Source of the DNA: JARRJS01 sp037388885
GTDB taxonomy: Bacteria; Gemmatimonadota; Gemmatimonadetes; Longimicrobiales; RSA9
DNA length: 64,000 nucleotides
NCBI GenBank assembly: GCA_037388885.1
Contig: JARRJS010000053.1
Coordinates: 1 to 64,000 of the forward strand
Direction: 5' to 3'
The stretch's first letter is position 1. Each line of letters begins with the position of its first letter. A program made the translations under genes and the position numbers. Below the pieces are notes generated by a model, which was not told the DNA's origin, made no database searches, and saw nothing but the letters and a program-made list of their open reading frames with translations. This document shows, piece by piece, positions 42,723-51,503 of the stretch.

Positions 42723-43532
42723 ATGATGGACGCAACGGAAGCGCAGTACCGCTGCCCGCCCCGGTCATCCGGCGGCCACCGGCCGGGGGGACGCGGCCGA
42801 TCCATTTCCGGGTTGGCCGTGCTCGTTGCACTTGCGGTGGCGTTTGTCGGCTGCGGCCAGCGCGAGGCTGCCCCTGCGGGCGGGCCGCCGCGCCTCACCG
42901 TGGCCGCCCTGGACAGCGTGCTCGCCGAGCTGGGCGGATCCCTCACGGACAGCCTGTCCCGCCAGCAGCGCTGGCGCATGATCAGCTCCATTGGCACCGG
43001 ACTGCCCCCGGAGAACTTCCAGGTGTCCGACCTGCCTGAACCCAGGAGCTACGGTGCTGCGATGCTCCAGGTTTACTGCGAGCAATGCCACTGGCTGCCA
43101 TCCCCGCAGATGCATTCCGCTGCCGAATGGCCTCTGCTCGTGAGGCGGATGCTGCTGCGCATGCACATGCTACAGGACCGGCTGGGCGGGCCACTGATCA
43201 ACAACCTGGTCGGCGGCTGGATGGTCGACATCATCAAGAAGGTCGGCGTCCCCTCGCCGCAACAGGTGGACAGCATCGTGACCTACCTCGAAAGGAACGC
43301 GCTACCCGTGGCGAAGGCGGGAGAGGTCGGCAATTCGACATCCGCCCGGCTGTTCGCGGAGAAGTGCTCGGTCTGCCACCAAACGCCGTCGCCAAGCGCC
43401 CACACGGCCCAGGAATGGCAGTCCGTGGTGGCGAGGATGGAATCGAACATGGCGGAGATGGACGTCCGTCCGCTGACAGCCGACCAGGTCCAGCAGATCA
43501 CGGCGTACCTCCAGGAGCACGCGAAGAAGTAG
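42723..43532 (+). CDS. Dihaem c-type cytochrome lipoprotein
   Basis: 269 residues. ATG 42723 lies 8 nt after GGAGG. A hydrophobic signal ends in a lipobox at Cys44 (ALAVAFVGC), so it is anchored in the periplasm. Two haem sites are CEQCH (119-123) and CSVCH (215-219), each followed by a helical segment with conserved Met residues (LLRMHMLQDRLGG and MESNMAEMD) that could give the axial ligands. It may carry electrons in the periplasm. It precedes a thiol-disulfide cluster (DsbD-like, redoxin) by ~200 bp. The gap 43533-43728 contains a 12-bp palindrome (GGCAGGCCTGCC) but no gene. Confidence 0.87.
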   Translation: MMDATEAQYRCPPRSSGGHRPGGRGRSISGLAVLVALAVAFVGCGQREAAPAGGPPRLTVAALDSVLAELGGSLTDSLSRQQRWRMISSIGTGLPPENFQVSDLPEPRSYGAAMLQVYCEQCHWLPSPQMHSAAEWPLLVRRMLLRMHMLQDRLGGPLINNLVGGWMVDIIKKVGVPSPQQVDSIVTYLERNALPVAKAGEVGNSTSARLFAEKCSVCHQTPSPSAHTAQEWQSVVARMESNMAEMDVRPLTADQVQQITAYLQEHAKK

Positions 43533-43728
43533 AGGTTCGTGGTCAGGACGGCGCCGCGGGCAGGCCTGCCTGCGAGGGCTGCGGCTTCGGCTTCGGTTTT
43601 CACCGCGCGGGCCCAGCCCCTTTTACGCAAAGGCGTGAGGAGCGCAAGCGACGGAAGGTTGAACCTTGCGCCCTCGAAACGGTATTGTTGAGTCGCAGGG
43701 GTGAAAGTGGAAGGGGGGGTGGACGCGG

Positions 43729-43956
43729 TTGGCGGTGCCGGAAGGGAATGCGGTGACGGGCAACGTCTTTGTACCGAATATCGGGCCGGGTGAGCGGCGT
43801 AAGCGGCTTCTCGTTGGTGTGGTGGGGTTCTTCCTCGGTGTCGGGGCGCTGGCCTTGCTCGTGGTGTTGTCCGTGGACCGCTGGTGGCGTCTGGCGCTGG
43901 TTCTGCCGTTCTGGATGGCGGGCATCGGGTTCTTTCAGCATCGGGACAAGACGTGA
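43729..43956 (+). CDS. Small two-helix membrane protein (hypothetical)
   Basis: 75 residues, starting at TTG 43729, 9 nt after AAGGGGGG (GTG 43735 is an alternative). Two hydrophobic helices (LLVGVVGFFLGVGALALLVV and LALVLPFWMAGIGFFQ) flank WRWW-like aromatic residues. No family is recognised. Its stop codon is directly followed by the next start, and both lie just before the DsbD-like gene, suggesting a shared operon. Confidence 0.55.
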   Translation: MAVPEGNAVTGNVFVPNIGPGERRKRLLVGVVGFFLGVGALALLVVLSVDRWWRLALVLPFWMAGIGFFQHRDKT

Positions 43957-44121
43957 GTGAGTCTGGCATCGCGCGGTCTGCGCGACATGGACACGGGGCC
44001 GGAGCGGATCGCCGACCCGGACGAGCTGGCTCGGGTCCGGCGGCAGGCGCGGGGCGTGCACGCGAGGGCGGCGCTGGCCGCGGTGGTGTTGACCGCGTTG
44101 TCGTTGCTGCTGCCGGTTTGA
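43957..44121 (+). CDS. Very small single-helix membrane protein (hypothetical)
   Basis: 54 residues from GTG 43957, directly abutting the previous stop, or 44 residues from ATG 43987. It begins MSLASRGLRDMDTGPERIA, has a charged middle (DELARVRRQARGVHARA), and ends in one helix (AALAAVVLTALSLLLPV) with nothing after it. It is 7 bp upstream of the DsbD-like gene. It could be a membrane-tethered accessory peptide. Confidence 0.4.
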   Translation: MSLASRGLRDMDTGPERIADPDELARVRRQARGVHARAALAAVVLTALSLLLPV

Positions 44122-44128
44122 GGCGCCG

Positions 44129-46384
44129 ATGAGAAGCCGTACCGCCACGATCGGCGTGCTCGCCCTCGCCCTCGCGGCTCTGGCGACGACGGCGGCGGCG
44201 CAGGTCCCGCGCCGGGATCCGACGCCCCACAGCTCGGCGCGGCTCGTTGCGGAGCAGAACGCCATCGTGCCGGGCAAGCCGTTCACCGTCGGCCTCCGCA
44301 TCGTGCTGGATCGCGGCTGGCACACCTACTGGATCAACCCGGGCGACGCGGGCACGGCTGCGACCCTGGACTGGCAAATGCCGCCCGGCTTCGTCGCGGA
44401 CACCTTCCAGTGGCCGGTCCCCAAGCGCATTCCCTACCCGCCCCTGATGAGCTACGCCTACGAGGGCGTGGTGCTGCTGCCGCTGGAGATGACGCCACCG
44501 GCGGACCTGACGCCGGGCACGACGGCGCACCTGAAGGCCGACGCGCGATGGCTGGTCTGCCAGGACGAGTGTCTGGTGGCGGAGGACACGCTGGTTCTCG
44601 ACCTGCCCATCGCCGCGAACGCCCGGGCGTCGCGCTGGGCGGACGAGTTCGCGAAGACGCGCAAGCTGCTGCCGGCGGACGCGCCGGCGTGGCACATGGA
44701 AGCGGGGCCCGTGGCCGGCGGCCTGGCGCTGGGCGTGACGCCACCCCCCTCCTGGGGCGACGACCTGGACGGTGCCTACTTCTACCCGCTGGACTCCCAG
44801 CTGTTGGAGCATGCGGCGCCGCAGCCGCTGCGGCAGCGGGGTCGCGAGACATGGTTGTCGCTGACGCGCTCGCCGTACCGCACCGAGCTGCCGGCGCGTC
44901 TCCAGGGCGTTCTCGCCCTTCCTCCCGGGAAGACGCTGGATGCCGCGGGCCACGTAGCCGTGCAGGTGGACGTGCCTTTGGCCACGGATACCGTACTGAC
45001 GGCGGCCCCCGTGGCCGCCGCTCCCGCAGGGCCGGGTGGGGCCGGTGGGACGTCGGCCGGATCGGCGGCGCCGGGCGCCGGCGGTTCGGTGCCGGTGGAA
45101 GGATCGGGGGCGAGCGCCAGCCTGTCGTTGCTGGCCGCCCTGTTGTTCGCGTTCCTGGGCGGCATGCTGCTCAACCTGATGCCGTGCGTGTTCCCCGTCC
45201 TGTCGCTGAAGGTGCTGGGATTCGTGGAGCACGCGGCGGGCGACCGCCGCCGCATGCGCTGGCACGGTCTGGCGTTTGGCGCGGGCGTGGTGCTGTCCTT
45301 CCTCGCGCTGGCCGGTGGGCTCATGGTGGTGCGGGCGGCGGGGACGGACGTGGGGTGGGGCTACCAGCTCCAGAGCCCGCTCATCGTCACGCTGTTGATC
45401 TTCCTGATGTTCGCCATCGGCCTGAACTTCCTGGGCATGCTGGAAGTGGGCAACTCTTTGACGCGCCTGGGCGGGATCGCCGCGAACGACACCGGCTACC
45501 GCGGCTCCTTCCTGACCGGCGTACTCGCGGTGGTGGTGGCGACGCCGTGCACCGCGCCGTTCATGGGCGCGGCCGTGGGCACCGCGCTGGTCCGGCCGGC
45601 GGCGGAGGGTCTGGCCGTGTTCGCCGGACTGGGCGTTGGCATGGCGGTGCCGTACATGGTGCTGTCGTCCTGGCCGGCGCTGTTGAAGCGGTTGCCGCGG
45701 CCTGGGCGCTGGATGGAGACGCTGAAGCAGGCGCTGGCGTTCCCTATGTTCGCCGTGGCCGTCTGGCTGTTGTGGGTGCTGGGCCTGCAGACGGGCATGG
45801 GCGGAGCCACGCGGGTGTTGTTCGCCCTGCTGCTGTTCGCCTTCGGCGGCTGGCTGTACCAGCGGAGCCGGGGTGCGCGCGGGCAGGCGGGTCGCGTGGT
45901 GGCGCGCGTGGCCGCGGTCCTGGCGCTCGTGGGGGGCCTGGGCTGGGGCATGGCCTCGGCGCACCTGGCGGGGAAGGAGGGCGCGTCACCGCCCGACGCG
46001 GTGGGCGAAGACATGGCGTGGACACCGTTCGCGCCCGGTGTCGTGGCCGGCTTCCAGGCACAGGGCCGGCCGGTGTTCGTGGACTTCACGGCGGCCTGGT
46101 GCATCACGTGCCAGGTGAACGAGCGGGGCGTGCTGTCGTCGGCTCGCGTCACGCAGGCGTTCCGCGACAACGACGTGGCGCTGGTGCGGGCGGACTGGAC
46201 CCGGCGGGACGCCGACATCGCGCGGGCACTGGCGTCGTTCGGGCGCAGCGGCGTGCCGCTGTATGTCGTTTATCCCGCCGACCCCGGGGCGGCGCCCACC
46301 GTGCTGCCCACCGTTCTGACGGACCGGCTGGTCCTGGACGCCCTCGACCGCACGACAAGGAAGACGGCCAGGGCCGGGATGTGA
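44129..46384 (+). CDS. DsbD/ScsB-like protein-disulfide reductase
   Basis: A 751-residue membrane protein that passes electrons from cytoplasmic thioredoxin to periplasmic thiols. A signal peptide ends near residue 24. An N-terminal periplasmic DsbD-alpha-like domain (to ~310) contains a Cys pair (VCQDECLVA). The eight-helix core has the paired cysteines LMPCVFPVLS (~351) and TPCTAPFMGA (~474). The C-terminal thioredoxin domain has the active site AAWCITCQ (~657-661). All redox cysteines are present. It may serve cytochrome c maturation, fitting the many c-type haem proteins here, or reduce the redoxin encoded next. Confidence 0.93.
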   Translation: MRSRTATIGVLALALAALATTAAAQVPRRDPTPHSSARLVAEQNAIVPGKPFTVGLRIVLDRGWHTYWINPGDAGTAATLDWQMPPGFVADTFQWPVPKRIPYPPLMSYAYEGVVLLPLEMTPPADLTPGTTAHLKADARWLVCQDECLVAEDTLVLDLPIAANARASRWADEFAKTRKLLPADAPAWHMEAGPVAGGLALGVTPPPSWGDDLDGAYFYPLDSQLLEHAAPQPLRQRGRETWLSLTRSPYRTELPARLQGVLALPPGKTLDAAGHVAVQVDVPLATDTVLTAAPVAAAPAGPGGAGGTSAGSAAPGAGGSVPVEGSGASASLSLLAALLFAFLGGMLLNLMPCVFPVLSLKVLGFVEHAAGDRRRMRWHGLAFGAGVVLSFLALAGGLMVVRAAGTDVGWGYQLQSPLIVTLLIFLMFAIGLNFLGMLEVGNSLTRLGGIAANDTGYRGSFLTGVLAVVVATPCTAPFMGAAVGTALVRPAAEGLAVFAGLGVGMAVPYMVLSSWPALLKRLPRPGRWMETLKQALAFPMFAVAVWLLWVLGLQTGMGGATRVLFALLLFAFGGWLYQRSRGARGQAGRVVARVAAVLALVGGLGWGMASAHLAGKEGASPPDAVGEDMAWTPFAPGVVAGFQAQGRPVFVDFTAAWCITCQVNERGVLSSARVTQAFRDNDVALVRADWTRRDADIARALASFGRSGVPLYVVYPADPGAAPTVLPTVLTDRLVLDALDRTTRKTARAGM

Positions 46385-46405
46385 CACCTTTGCCAAGGAG
46401 GTGCC

Positions 46406-47032
46406 ATGCGCAGGATCGCGTTTGTGTCCCTGATCACGCTGCTGAGCGTCGCGCTGGTCGTCGCGCCGGCCGCGGCACAGAGTGAGCCGAGCATCGGCGG
46501 GCAGGCGCCGACCTTCTCGCTGCCCGATACGCACGGCGGGACCCACGACCTTGCCCAGTACCACGGCAAGTGGGTCGTGCTGGAGTGGCTCAACTACGAC
46601 TGCCCGTTCGTGGGCAAGCACTATCGCACGGGCAACATCCCGTCGCAGCAGGAGAAATGGACGAAGCAGGGCGTCGTGTGGCTCGCCATCGTGTCGTCGG
46701 CGCCGGGCAAGCAGGGCTACTTCCCGCCCGACGAGATGAACGCGCGCAGCGAGAAGGAAGGCAGCCACGCCACGGCCGTGCTGCTGGACCCCGACGGCAC
46801 CGTGGGCCACCTGTACGGCGCGCGCACCACGCCGCACATGTTCGTCATCGATCCCGAGGGCGTGGTCCGCTATATGGGCGGGATCGACGATGTGCCCTCA
46901 GCCCGGGCCGCCGACCTGGACCACGCCCACCAGCTCGTGGACCAGGCGCTCACGGAAGCCATGGCGGGCAAGCCCGTGTCGGTGCCCACGTCGCGGCCGT
47001 ACGGCTGCTCCGTGAAGTACGGCAGCGAGTGA
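46406..47032 (+). CDS. Exported peroxiredoxin/redoxin-family protein
   Basis: 208 residues, behind AAGGAGG. A signal peptide (to ~AAAQ at 25) exports it to the periplasm. The AhpC/TSA-like fold shows GGQAPTFSLPDTHGGTHDL and a lone active-site Cys66 in NYDCPFVGKHY, where thioredoxins would have CXXC. One further Cys is near the C-terminus (YGCSVKY). It is probably a thiol peroxidase or acceptor of electrons from the DsbD-like protein 22 bp upstream. Confidence 0.88.
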   Translation: MRRIAFVSLITLLSVALVVAPAAAQSEPSIGGQAPTFSLPDTHGGTHDLAQYHGKWVVLEWLNYDCPFVGKHYRTGNIPSQQEKWTKQGVVWLAIVSSAPGKQGYFPPDEMNARSEKEGSHATAVLLDPDGTVGHLYGARTTPHMFVIDPEGVVRYMGGIDDVPSARAADLDHAHQLVDQALTEAMAGKPVSVPTSRPYGCSVKYGSE

Positions 47033-47064
47033 ACAAGGCGGCACACGGGTTCTGGGGCCCAACA

Positions 47065-47865
47065 TCAATCGTGTGAAGGTCCACCGGGGGCTTCCACCCC
47101 GAAGATCCCGTGCGGGTCGTGGTGGAAGTGGTACAGCTTGGCCACCTCCACCTCGATTTCCCGCAGCCAGGTGAACCGGAAGAGCAGTACGCCCAACACG
47201 ACCCCCGCCGCCGGACCCACCCAGTAGACCCACCAGCCTCGCCACACGCCGGACACCACGGCCGGACCCAGCGTGCGTGCCGGGTTCGTGCTGGTGCCGG
47301 ACACGGGCGCTTCCAGGAAGACCATGATGGCATACAGGAACGGGAACAAAGTGGGGGTGAAAGGTCGGAAGCGGTCGTGTCGGAGGAAGAAGAAGAGGCC
47401 GGCGACCAGCGCGAAGGTGGTGACCGTCTCACCCAGTAACGCCTGGCTGACGGCGTAGCCGGCACCGGGTGTGGTGGCGCCGAATGCCACGCTGCGGCCG
47501 ATGCCGCCCCAGAGCAGGAGCGGCACCGCGCCCAGCACGGCACCCGACAGCTGCGCAACGACGTAGGCTGCCGCGTGGCTCGCCCGCTGCTTGCGCATGA
47601 GCCAGAAGGCGAGAGACACGGCCGGGTTGATGTGCGCCCCGCTCTCCTTGCCCACCCAGGACAGGGCGATGAGTGCCCCGGTGGAGCCGAACAGGAAGCC
47701 GGTGATGGCGCGGCGCACGCCGGCGTCCGGCAGCCAGTGCACCACCGGACTGCCCTGGCCGAAGTCCAGGATGACCAAGGAAAGGCCGACGCCCACCAAC
47801 AATGCGGTGCCGATGAGCTCCGATAGGAAGACCGTCCAGGGCAGACGCCTACCGGCGCCGTTCAT
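47065..47865 (-). CDS. Aquaporin / MIP-family channel
   Basis: 266 residues with six membrane helices and the two NPA half-helices: GAHINPAVSLAFW and TSTNPARTLGPAVV. The residue after the second NPA is Arg, as usual for the selectivity filter. The water-versus-glycerol preference cannot be decided, although the lack of an Asp in the second box (NPAR, not NPARD) favours water. It converges with the redoxin gene over 32 bp. The methyltransferase gene is encoded upstream, with a 27-bp gap. Confidence 0.93.
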   Translation of the reverse strand: MNGAGRRLPWTVFLSELIGTALLVGVGLSLVILDFGQGSPVVHWLPDAGVRRAITGFLFGSTGALIALSWVGKESGAHINPAVSLAFWLMRKQRASHAAAYVVAQLSGAVLGAVPLLLWGGIGRSVAFGATTPGAGYAVSQALLGETVTTFALVAGLFFFLRHDRFRPFTPTLFPFLYAIMVFLEAPVSGTSTNPARTLGPAVVSGVWRGWWVYWVGPAAGVVLGVLLFRFTWLREIEVEVAKLYHFHHDPHGIFGVEAPGGPSHD

Positions 47866-47892
47866 GGTCCGGACGGGCGCGGATTCCGCGCC

Positions 47893-48567
47893 TCAGGCAC
47901 GGCGGTACAGGCCGTTGACCGACACACGCTGGCCGGCATCCATCTTCACCGTTACAGCCTCGGTGGGATCCTCCGTCATCAGGCCGCGCCGCGCCAGCTC
48001 CGCATCGATGGCGTCCGGGTCCAGCAGCACGCCGCGACCGTCCTGGAAGCCGTCGAAGACGTGAGGCTCTCCGTTCACCGGCCGCATGCCCTCCCCCGTC
48101 AGATCGGTGCCCGGTCCGAACTCTGAAAGCAGGAGCAGGCCGTCAGGCCGCAGCACCCGCGCCGCCTCGTCCACGGCCCGGTTCCATTCCGGCCAGCTGC
48201 GGGCGTTGTGCAGCACGCCCAGGGAGATGAGAAGGTCGAAGGAAGTATCAGTGAAGCGGGACAGGTCGTCCATGCCTCCGTACTGCACACGCTCCTGCGC
48301 GATCTCTTCGCCGATCAGCCTGCCGAGGCGCGTTCGCGTCTCCTCCAACATGGCGCTGGATGTGTCGATGGCGTGCACCTCGACCCTGTGCCAGGCCAGG
48401 AAAAGCGTGTTGCGCCCACCCGCGCAGCCTACATCCAGGGCTCGCTCCGGCCGTACGCGGCGCTTCTCCAATAGCGCTCGCAGCCGATGATCCGGGTCCC
48501 GTGCCGCGAATCGTTCCACCACGTCCGTTTGCTCCCAGAAGGCCTCCGCCTGCGCCATTCCGTCCAT
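47893..48567 (-). CDS. Class I SAM-dependent methyltransferase
   Basis: 224 residues starting at ATG 48567. The SAM-binding core is LDVGCAGGRNTLFLA (motif I), with HAIDTSSAMLEE, SFDLLISLGVLHNAR and ARVLRPDGLLLLSEFG. It is soluble and cytoplasmic. The substrate is unknown, and the motifs resemble the UbiE/Methyltransf_11 group. It may share a transcript with the aquaporin 27 bp downstream. Confidence 0.87.
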   Translation of the reverse strand: MDGMAQAEAFWEQTDVVERFAARDPDHRLRALLEKRRVRPERALDVGCAGGRNTLFLAWHRVEVHAIDTSSAMLEETRTRLGRLIGEEIAQERVQYGGMDDLSRFTDTSFDLLISLGVLHNARSWPEWNRAVDEAARVLRPDGLLLLSEFGPGTDLTGEGMRPVNGEPHVFDGFQDGRGVLLDPDAIDAELARRGLMTEDPTEAVTVKMDAGQRVSVNGLYRRA

Positions 48568-48641
48568 CTGCCCGGTCTCCCGTGTGTCGTGAAGGCCGCC
48601 TCGTGTTGGCTTCGAGACGCAACCTCCACACGACGCAATTC

Positions 48642-48743
48642 GTGTACTCAACCTGCATCTTCTGCCACCGTCGTCTCGGAACCAACGAGGTCGTGGAAAC
48701 GTTCCCCGTGGGTCGGCGTGTGGCGTTTGACCCGAGGCGCGGA
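48642..48743 (+). pseudogene. Fragment of a zinc-ribbon-type small protein gene
   Basis: On the plus strand, GTG 48642 begins STCIFCHRRLGTNEVVETF, then PVGRRVAFDPRRGQ. This looks like the N-terminus of a conserved small family that normally continues with a second CXXC pair. Here the frame stays open but becomes unrelated sequence running into the antisense of the regulator gene. It fills most of the 206-bp gap 48568-48773 and is probably a remnant. The family match is from memory and uncertain. Confidence 0.4.
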
Positions 48744-48773
48744 CAGCATGGAGCATATCGGCCTGCCCGACGT

Positions 48774-50187
48774 TCAATCCAGCCCGTACTTCTTGATCTT
48801 GTCGTACAGGGTGCGCTCACCGATGCCCAGGCGCTCCGCCGCGCGACGGCGGTTGCCGTCCACGGTGGCCAGCGTCTGCCGGATGGCCTCCTTCTCGATG
48901 TCGGCCATGGTCCGAGCCCCGGCGTCCCGGCGGTCTGCCGCAGCCGGAGCACCGACCGGGGGCACTGCGCCCGACCGTGATGTCGCTCCTTGCGGACCGC
49001 CACCGGAGGCCGGCGAGATGGTCAGGTCCGAGCCGCGGATCACATTGCCCTCGGCGAGAATGGCGGCGCGTTCCAGCGTGTTGGCGAGCTCGCGCACGTT
49101 GCCTGTCCAGGCGCCCTCCAGGATCTGCTGGCGGGCGTCGTCGTCCAGGCGCAGTGGCGGCCGGCCCAGGTCCGCGCTGATGCGAGCCAGCAGCGTCTCG
49201 GTCAGCGGCAGGATGTCCTGCCGGCGTTCCCGCAACGGTGGCATGCGGACGGGGAAAACGGCGAGTCGGTGGTAGAGGTCCTCCCGGAAATCGCTTTCCT
49301 GGACCATGCGGTCGATGTCGCGATTGGTGGCGGCGATCCAGCGCACGTCCACCTCGATAGTGCGCGTGCCGCCGACCCGCTCGAAGCGCTGCTCCTGGAG
49401 TACCCGCAGCAGCTTCGCCTGGAGACCCGGCTGCCTGGATACCCGGCTTGAGCTCGCCGATCTCGTCCAGGAACAGTGTGCCACCGTCCGCCAGCTCGAC
49501 ACGGCCGCGCCGCGATGACGTGGCGCCGGTGAACGCCCCCTTCTCGTGGCCGAAGATCTCGCTCTCCATGAGCGTATCGGTGATGGCCGCGCAGTTGACC
49601 GTGACGAACGGCCCGTCCGAGCGCCGGCTGCGCCGGTGGATCGTACGGGCGGCCACCTCCTTGCCGGTGCCGCTTTCGCCCAACAACAACACGGTGGCGT
49701 TGGTGGGCGCCACCTTGTCCAGCGCTTTCACCACCGGTGCCATGGCCGGGTCGCCGTAGGTCAGGGGCGGCAGCGCGTCCTCGGTCTCCCGGCGCGACTG
49801 GTCGCGCAGAGCCAGCAGCTGCCGGTGCTCGAGGGCGCGCGACACCAACAGGCGCAGCTGGGCGGGGCTGCCCACCGGCTTCTGCAGGTAGTCGAGGGCG
49901 CCCAGCTTCATGGCCTCCACCGCGCTCTCGACGGAGCCGTGCGCCGTCAGCACGATGACCTCCATCTCCGGCTCCTCCGCGCGGGCCTTGCGCACCAGGT
50001 CCATGCCGTCCAGCGCGCCCGGCATGCGCAGGTCCGTGAGCATGACGTCGAACCCCCGCTCGTGGAGCTGCTTCACCGCTTCCAGGGCGTCCGCAGCCTG
50101 CGCCGTCTCGTGGCCGTCGGCGGACAGCGCGTCGGCGACGAACTCGCGGATGCCCTCCTCGTCGTCCACGATCAGGATGCTCGCCAT
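48774..50187 (-). pseudogene. Sigma-54-dependent response regulator, frameshifted by a 16-bp duplication
   Basis: This NtrC/ZraR-type activator starts at ATG 50187, overlapping the kinase stop by one base. The receiver (Asp52 in MLTDLRMP), Walker A (GESGTGKEV), GAFTGA and GGTLFLDEIGELKPG are in one frame. From 49432 down, the protein continues in another frame as LQAKLLRVLQEQRFERVGG through the Fis-type HTH (NRRRAAERLGIGERTLYDKI). A near-perfect 16-bp repeat at 49417-49448 causes the shift, and removing one unit gives KPGLQAKLLR, as expected. The original length is ~466 residues. If real, the efflux operon upstream would have lost its activator. Confidence 0.9.
49417..49448 (-). repeat. 16-bp imperfect tandem duplication causing the frameshift
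   Basis: GCCTGGAGACCCGGCT (49417-49432) is followed by GCCTGGATACCCGGCT (49433-49448), one mismatch. One unit is enough to encode the conserved K-P-G-L-Q-A-K segment of the AAA+ domain. Confidence 0.95.
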
Positions 50188-51440
50188 CAGTCGGCTCGGT
50201 TGGGGATCTGGATGCGGAAGACGGCGCCGCCGTCGGGCGCGTTGCTCGCGCGCAGGCTTCCACCGTGCAGCTCGACGATGCGCCGCGCCACCGGCAGGCC
50301 GAGCCCGGTGCCGGTGGTCTGCGTCGTGTAGAAGGGGTCGAAGATCCGTTCGAGGTCGGCTTCGGCGATGCCGGGCCCGAAGTCGCGCACCTCGATCACC
50401 AGGCGGTTCCGCTCCCGCGCGACGCGCACGGCCGGTGGCCGATCGGTCGGCGAGGCCTGGACCGCGTTGTGGAGCACGTTCGTCAACACTTGCCGGAACC
50501 GGCGCGGGTCCAGGTTCCAGCGTTCGGGTGCGTCGTCGCTGTCCAGGACGAGCGCAGGTGCGTCGATCTCTTCGGCCGAGGTGCGGAGCAGCTCCACCGG
50601 GTCCACCGGCTGCAGGTCCAGCGGGCCGGTCCGGGCGAAGTCCAGCAGGTCGGTGGTCAGAGCCTCCAGCCGGGACGCCTCCTGCACGACGCGGTCGGCG
50701 CGCCGATACCCCGGCGATTCCGACTCCAGCCCTTCCGCCAGCAGCTGTGCGTGTCCTTTGAGGGACGCGAGCGGGTTGCGGATCTCATGGGCCAGCACAG
50801 CCGACATCTCGCCCAGGATGCTGAGCCGGCGCTGCTCCTCCAGCCTGAGCTCGGCGTCCTCGTAGCGGCGCGACATGCGCCAGAACACGAGGGCCGCCAG
50901 CATCAGGCCCGCGGCGGCGACCAGGCCGAGGACCAGCGAACGCGTGGCGCGTACCAGCAGCTGCTGGGCCGCCACCGGCTCGAATTCGACGACGAATCCA
51001 TGCCGGGGTCGCTCCGGATGGCGACGGTCGGGGGGCGGCATGAACAGCATGCGCACGCGGCCATTCAGCTCCTCCATGCTGCGGCCTTCCCCGCCCACGG
51101 GTGGGGTGATGGGCTCGGGTTCCGGCGTGCCGGCGCTGGCCACCACGCTGCCGTCCCGGTCGATGAGCGCAATGTAGCGGAGGCCCGCCGCGCTCTGCTC
51201 GTTCAGGAGCGTGTCCAGCTCGGCCTCCGTGATGCTGCCCGGGCGCAGCGTCCGGCGCATCGCGCTGGCCAGGATGTCTGCCTGGCCGCGGAACAGCGTG
51301 GCCCGGGCGTTGCGCGCGCTGTTGTAGTTGGCCCACGACGCGGCGATCATGGCGATGCCGAGGGCGATGGTGGTCGCCAGCAGACCCCACCGGGTCAGGC
51401 TGGTGGTCGCGTGCGCTCGGTCGGTCGGTTCCGGCGTCAT
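50187..51440 (-). CDS. Sensor histidine kinase (ZraS/AtoS-like)
   Basis: 417 residues from ATG 51440 (an upstream start at 51476 would add 12). Two membrane helices (about 19-40 and 172-194) enclose a periplasmic sensor of ~130 residues. The kinase core has VLAHEIRNPLASLKGH (phospho-His), NVLHNAVQASPTD, RDFGPGIAEADL and GTGLGLPVARRIV. It pairs with the sigma-54 activator and is encoded behind the ABC efflux genes. This is a common layout for envelope-stress or metal sensors that control the exporter beside them. Confidence 0.9.
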   Translation of the reverse strand: MTPEPTDRAHATTSLTRWGLLATTIALGIAMIAASWANYNSARNARATLFRGQADILASAMRRTLRPGSITEAELDTLLNEQSAAGLRYIALIDRDGSVVASAGTPEPEPITPPVGGEGRSMEELNGRVRMLFMPPPDRRHPERPRHGFVVEFEPVAAQQLLVRATRSLVLGLVAAAGLMLAALVFWRMSRRYEDAELRLEEQRRLSILGEMSAVLAHEIRNPLASLKGHAQLLAEGLESESPGYRRADRVVQEASRLEALTTDLLDFARTGPLDLQPVDPVELLRTSAEEIDAPALVLDSDDAPERWNLDPRRFRQVLTNVLHNAVQASPTDRPPAVRVARERNRLVIEVRDFGPGIAEADLERIFDPFYTTQTTGTGLGLPVARRIVELHGGSLRASNAPDGGAVFRIQIPNRAD

Positions 51441-51503
51441 GGGATTGAAGGTACGCGCGCCCGGCCCCGCCGTCACCCGCGGCGGGACCGGGTGGCAGGA
51501 GGC

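Larger units (their letters stand above)
40961..42726 (+). pseudogene. Amino acid permease (APC superfamily), disrupted
   Basis: The start at ATG 40961 overlaps the asparaginase stop. The first part (to ~41679) has the APC hallmark GVAVIIGNTIGMGILRTPG and helices up to GLAFAGAVVV. It then meets a stop at 41716. A second frame takes up at GWTGPIYFGEEVKQPGRDI and runs through MASRVPLAMSRDGLLP to GDRANSLRALALL. About 10-15 codons linking the two (usually a YDGW region) are missing. The end of the gene is replaced by a second copy of 119 bp from its middle, and what follows 42422 does not look like permease. Either a true pseudogene or a mis-assembly. Confidence 0.8.

Noticed and set aside
43283..45964. 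An 893-codon minus-strand open frame
   Set aside because: It covers the dihaem lipoprotein and DsbD-like genes on the opposite strand, with Arg/Gln/His-rich composition and no domain. It is a shadow frame.
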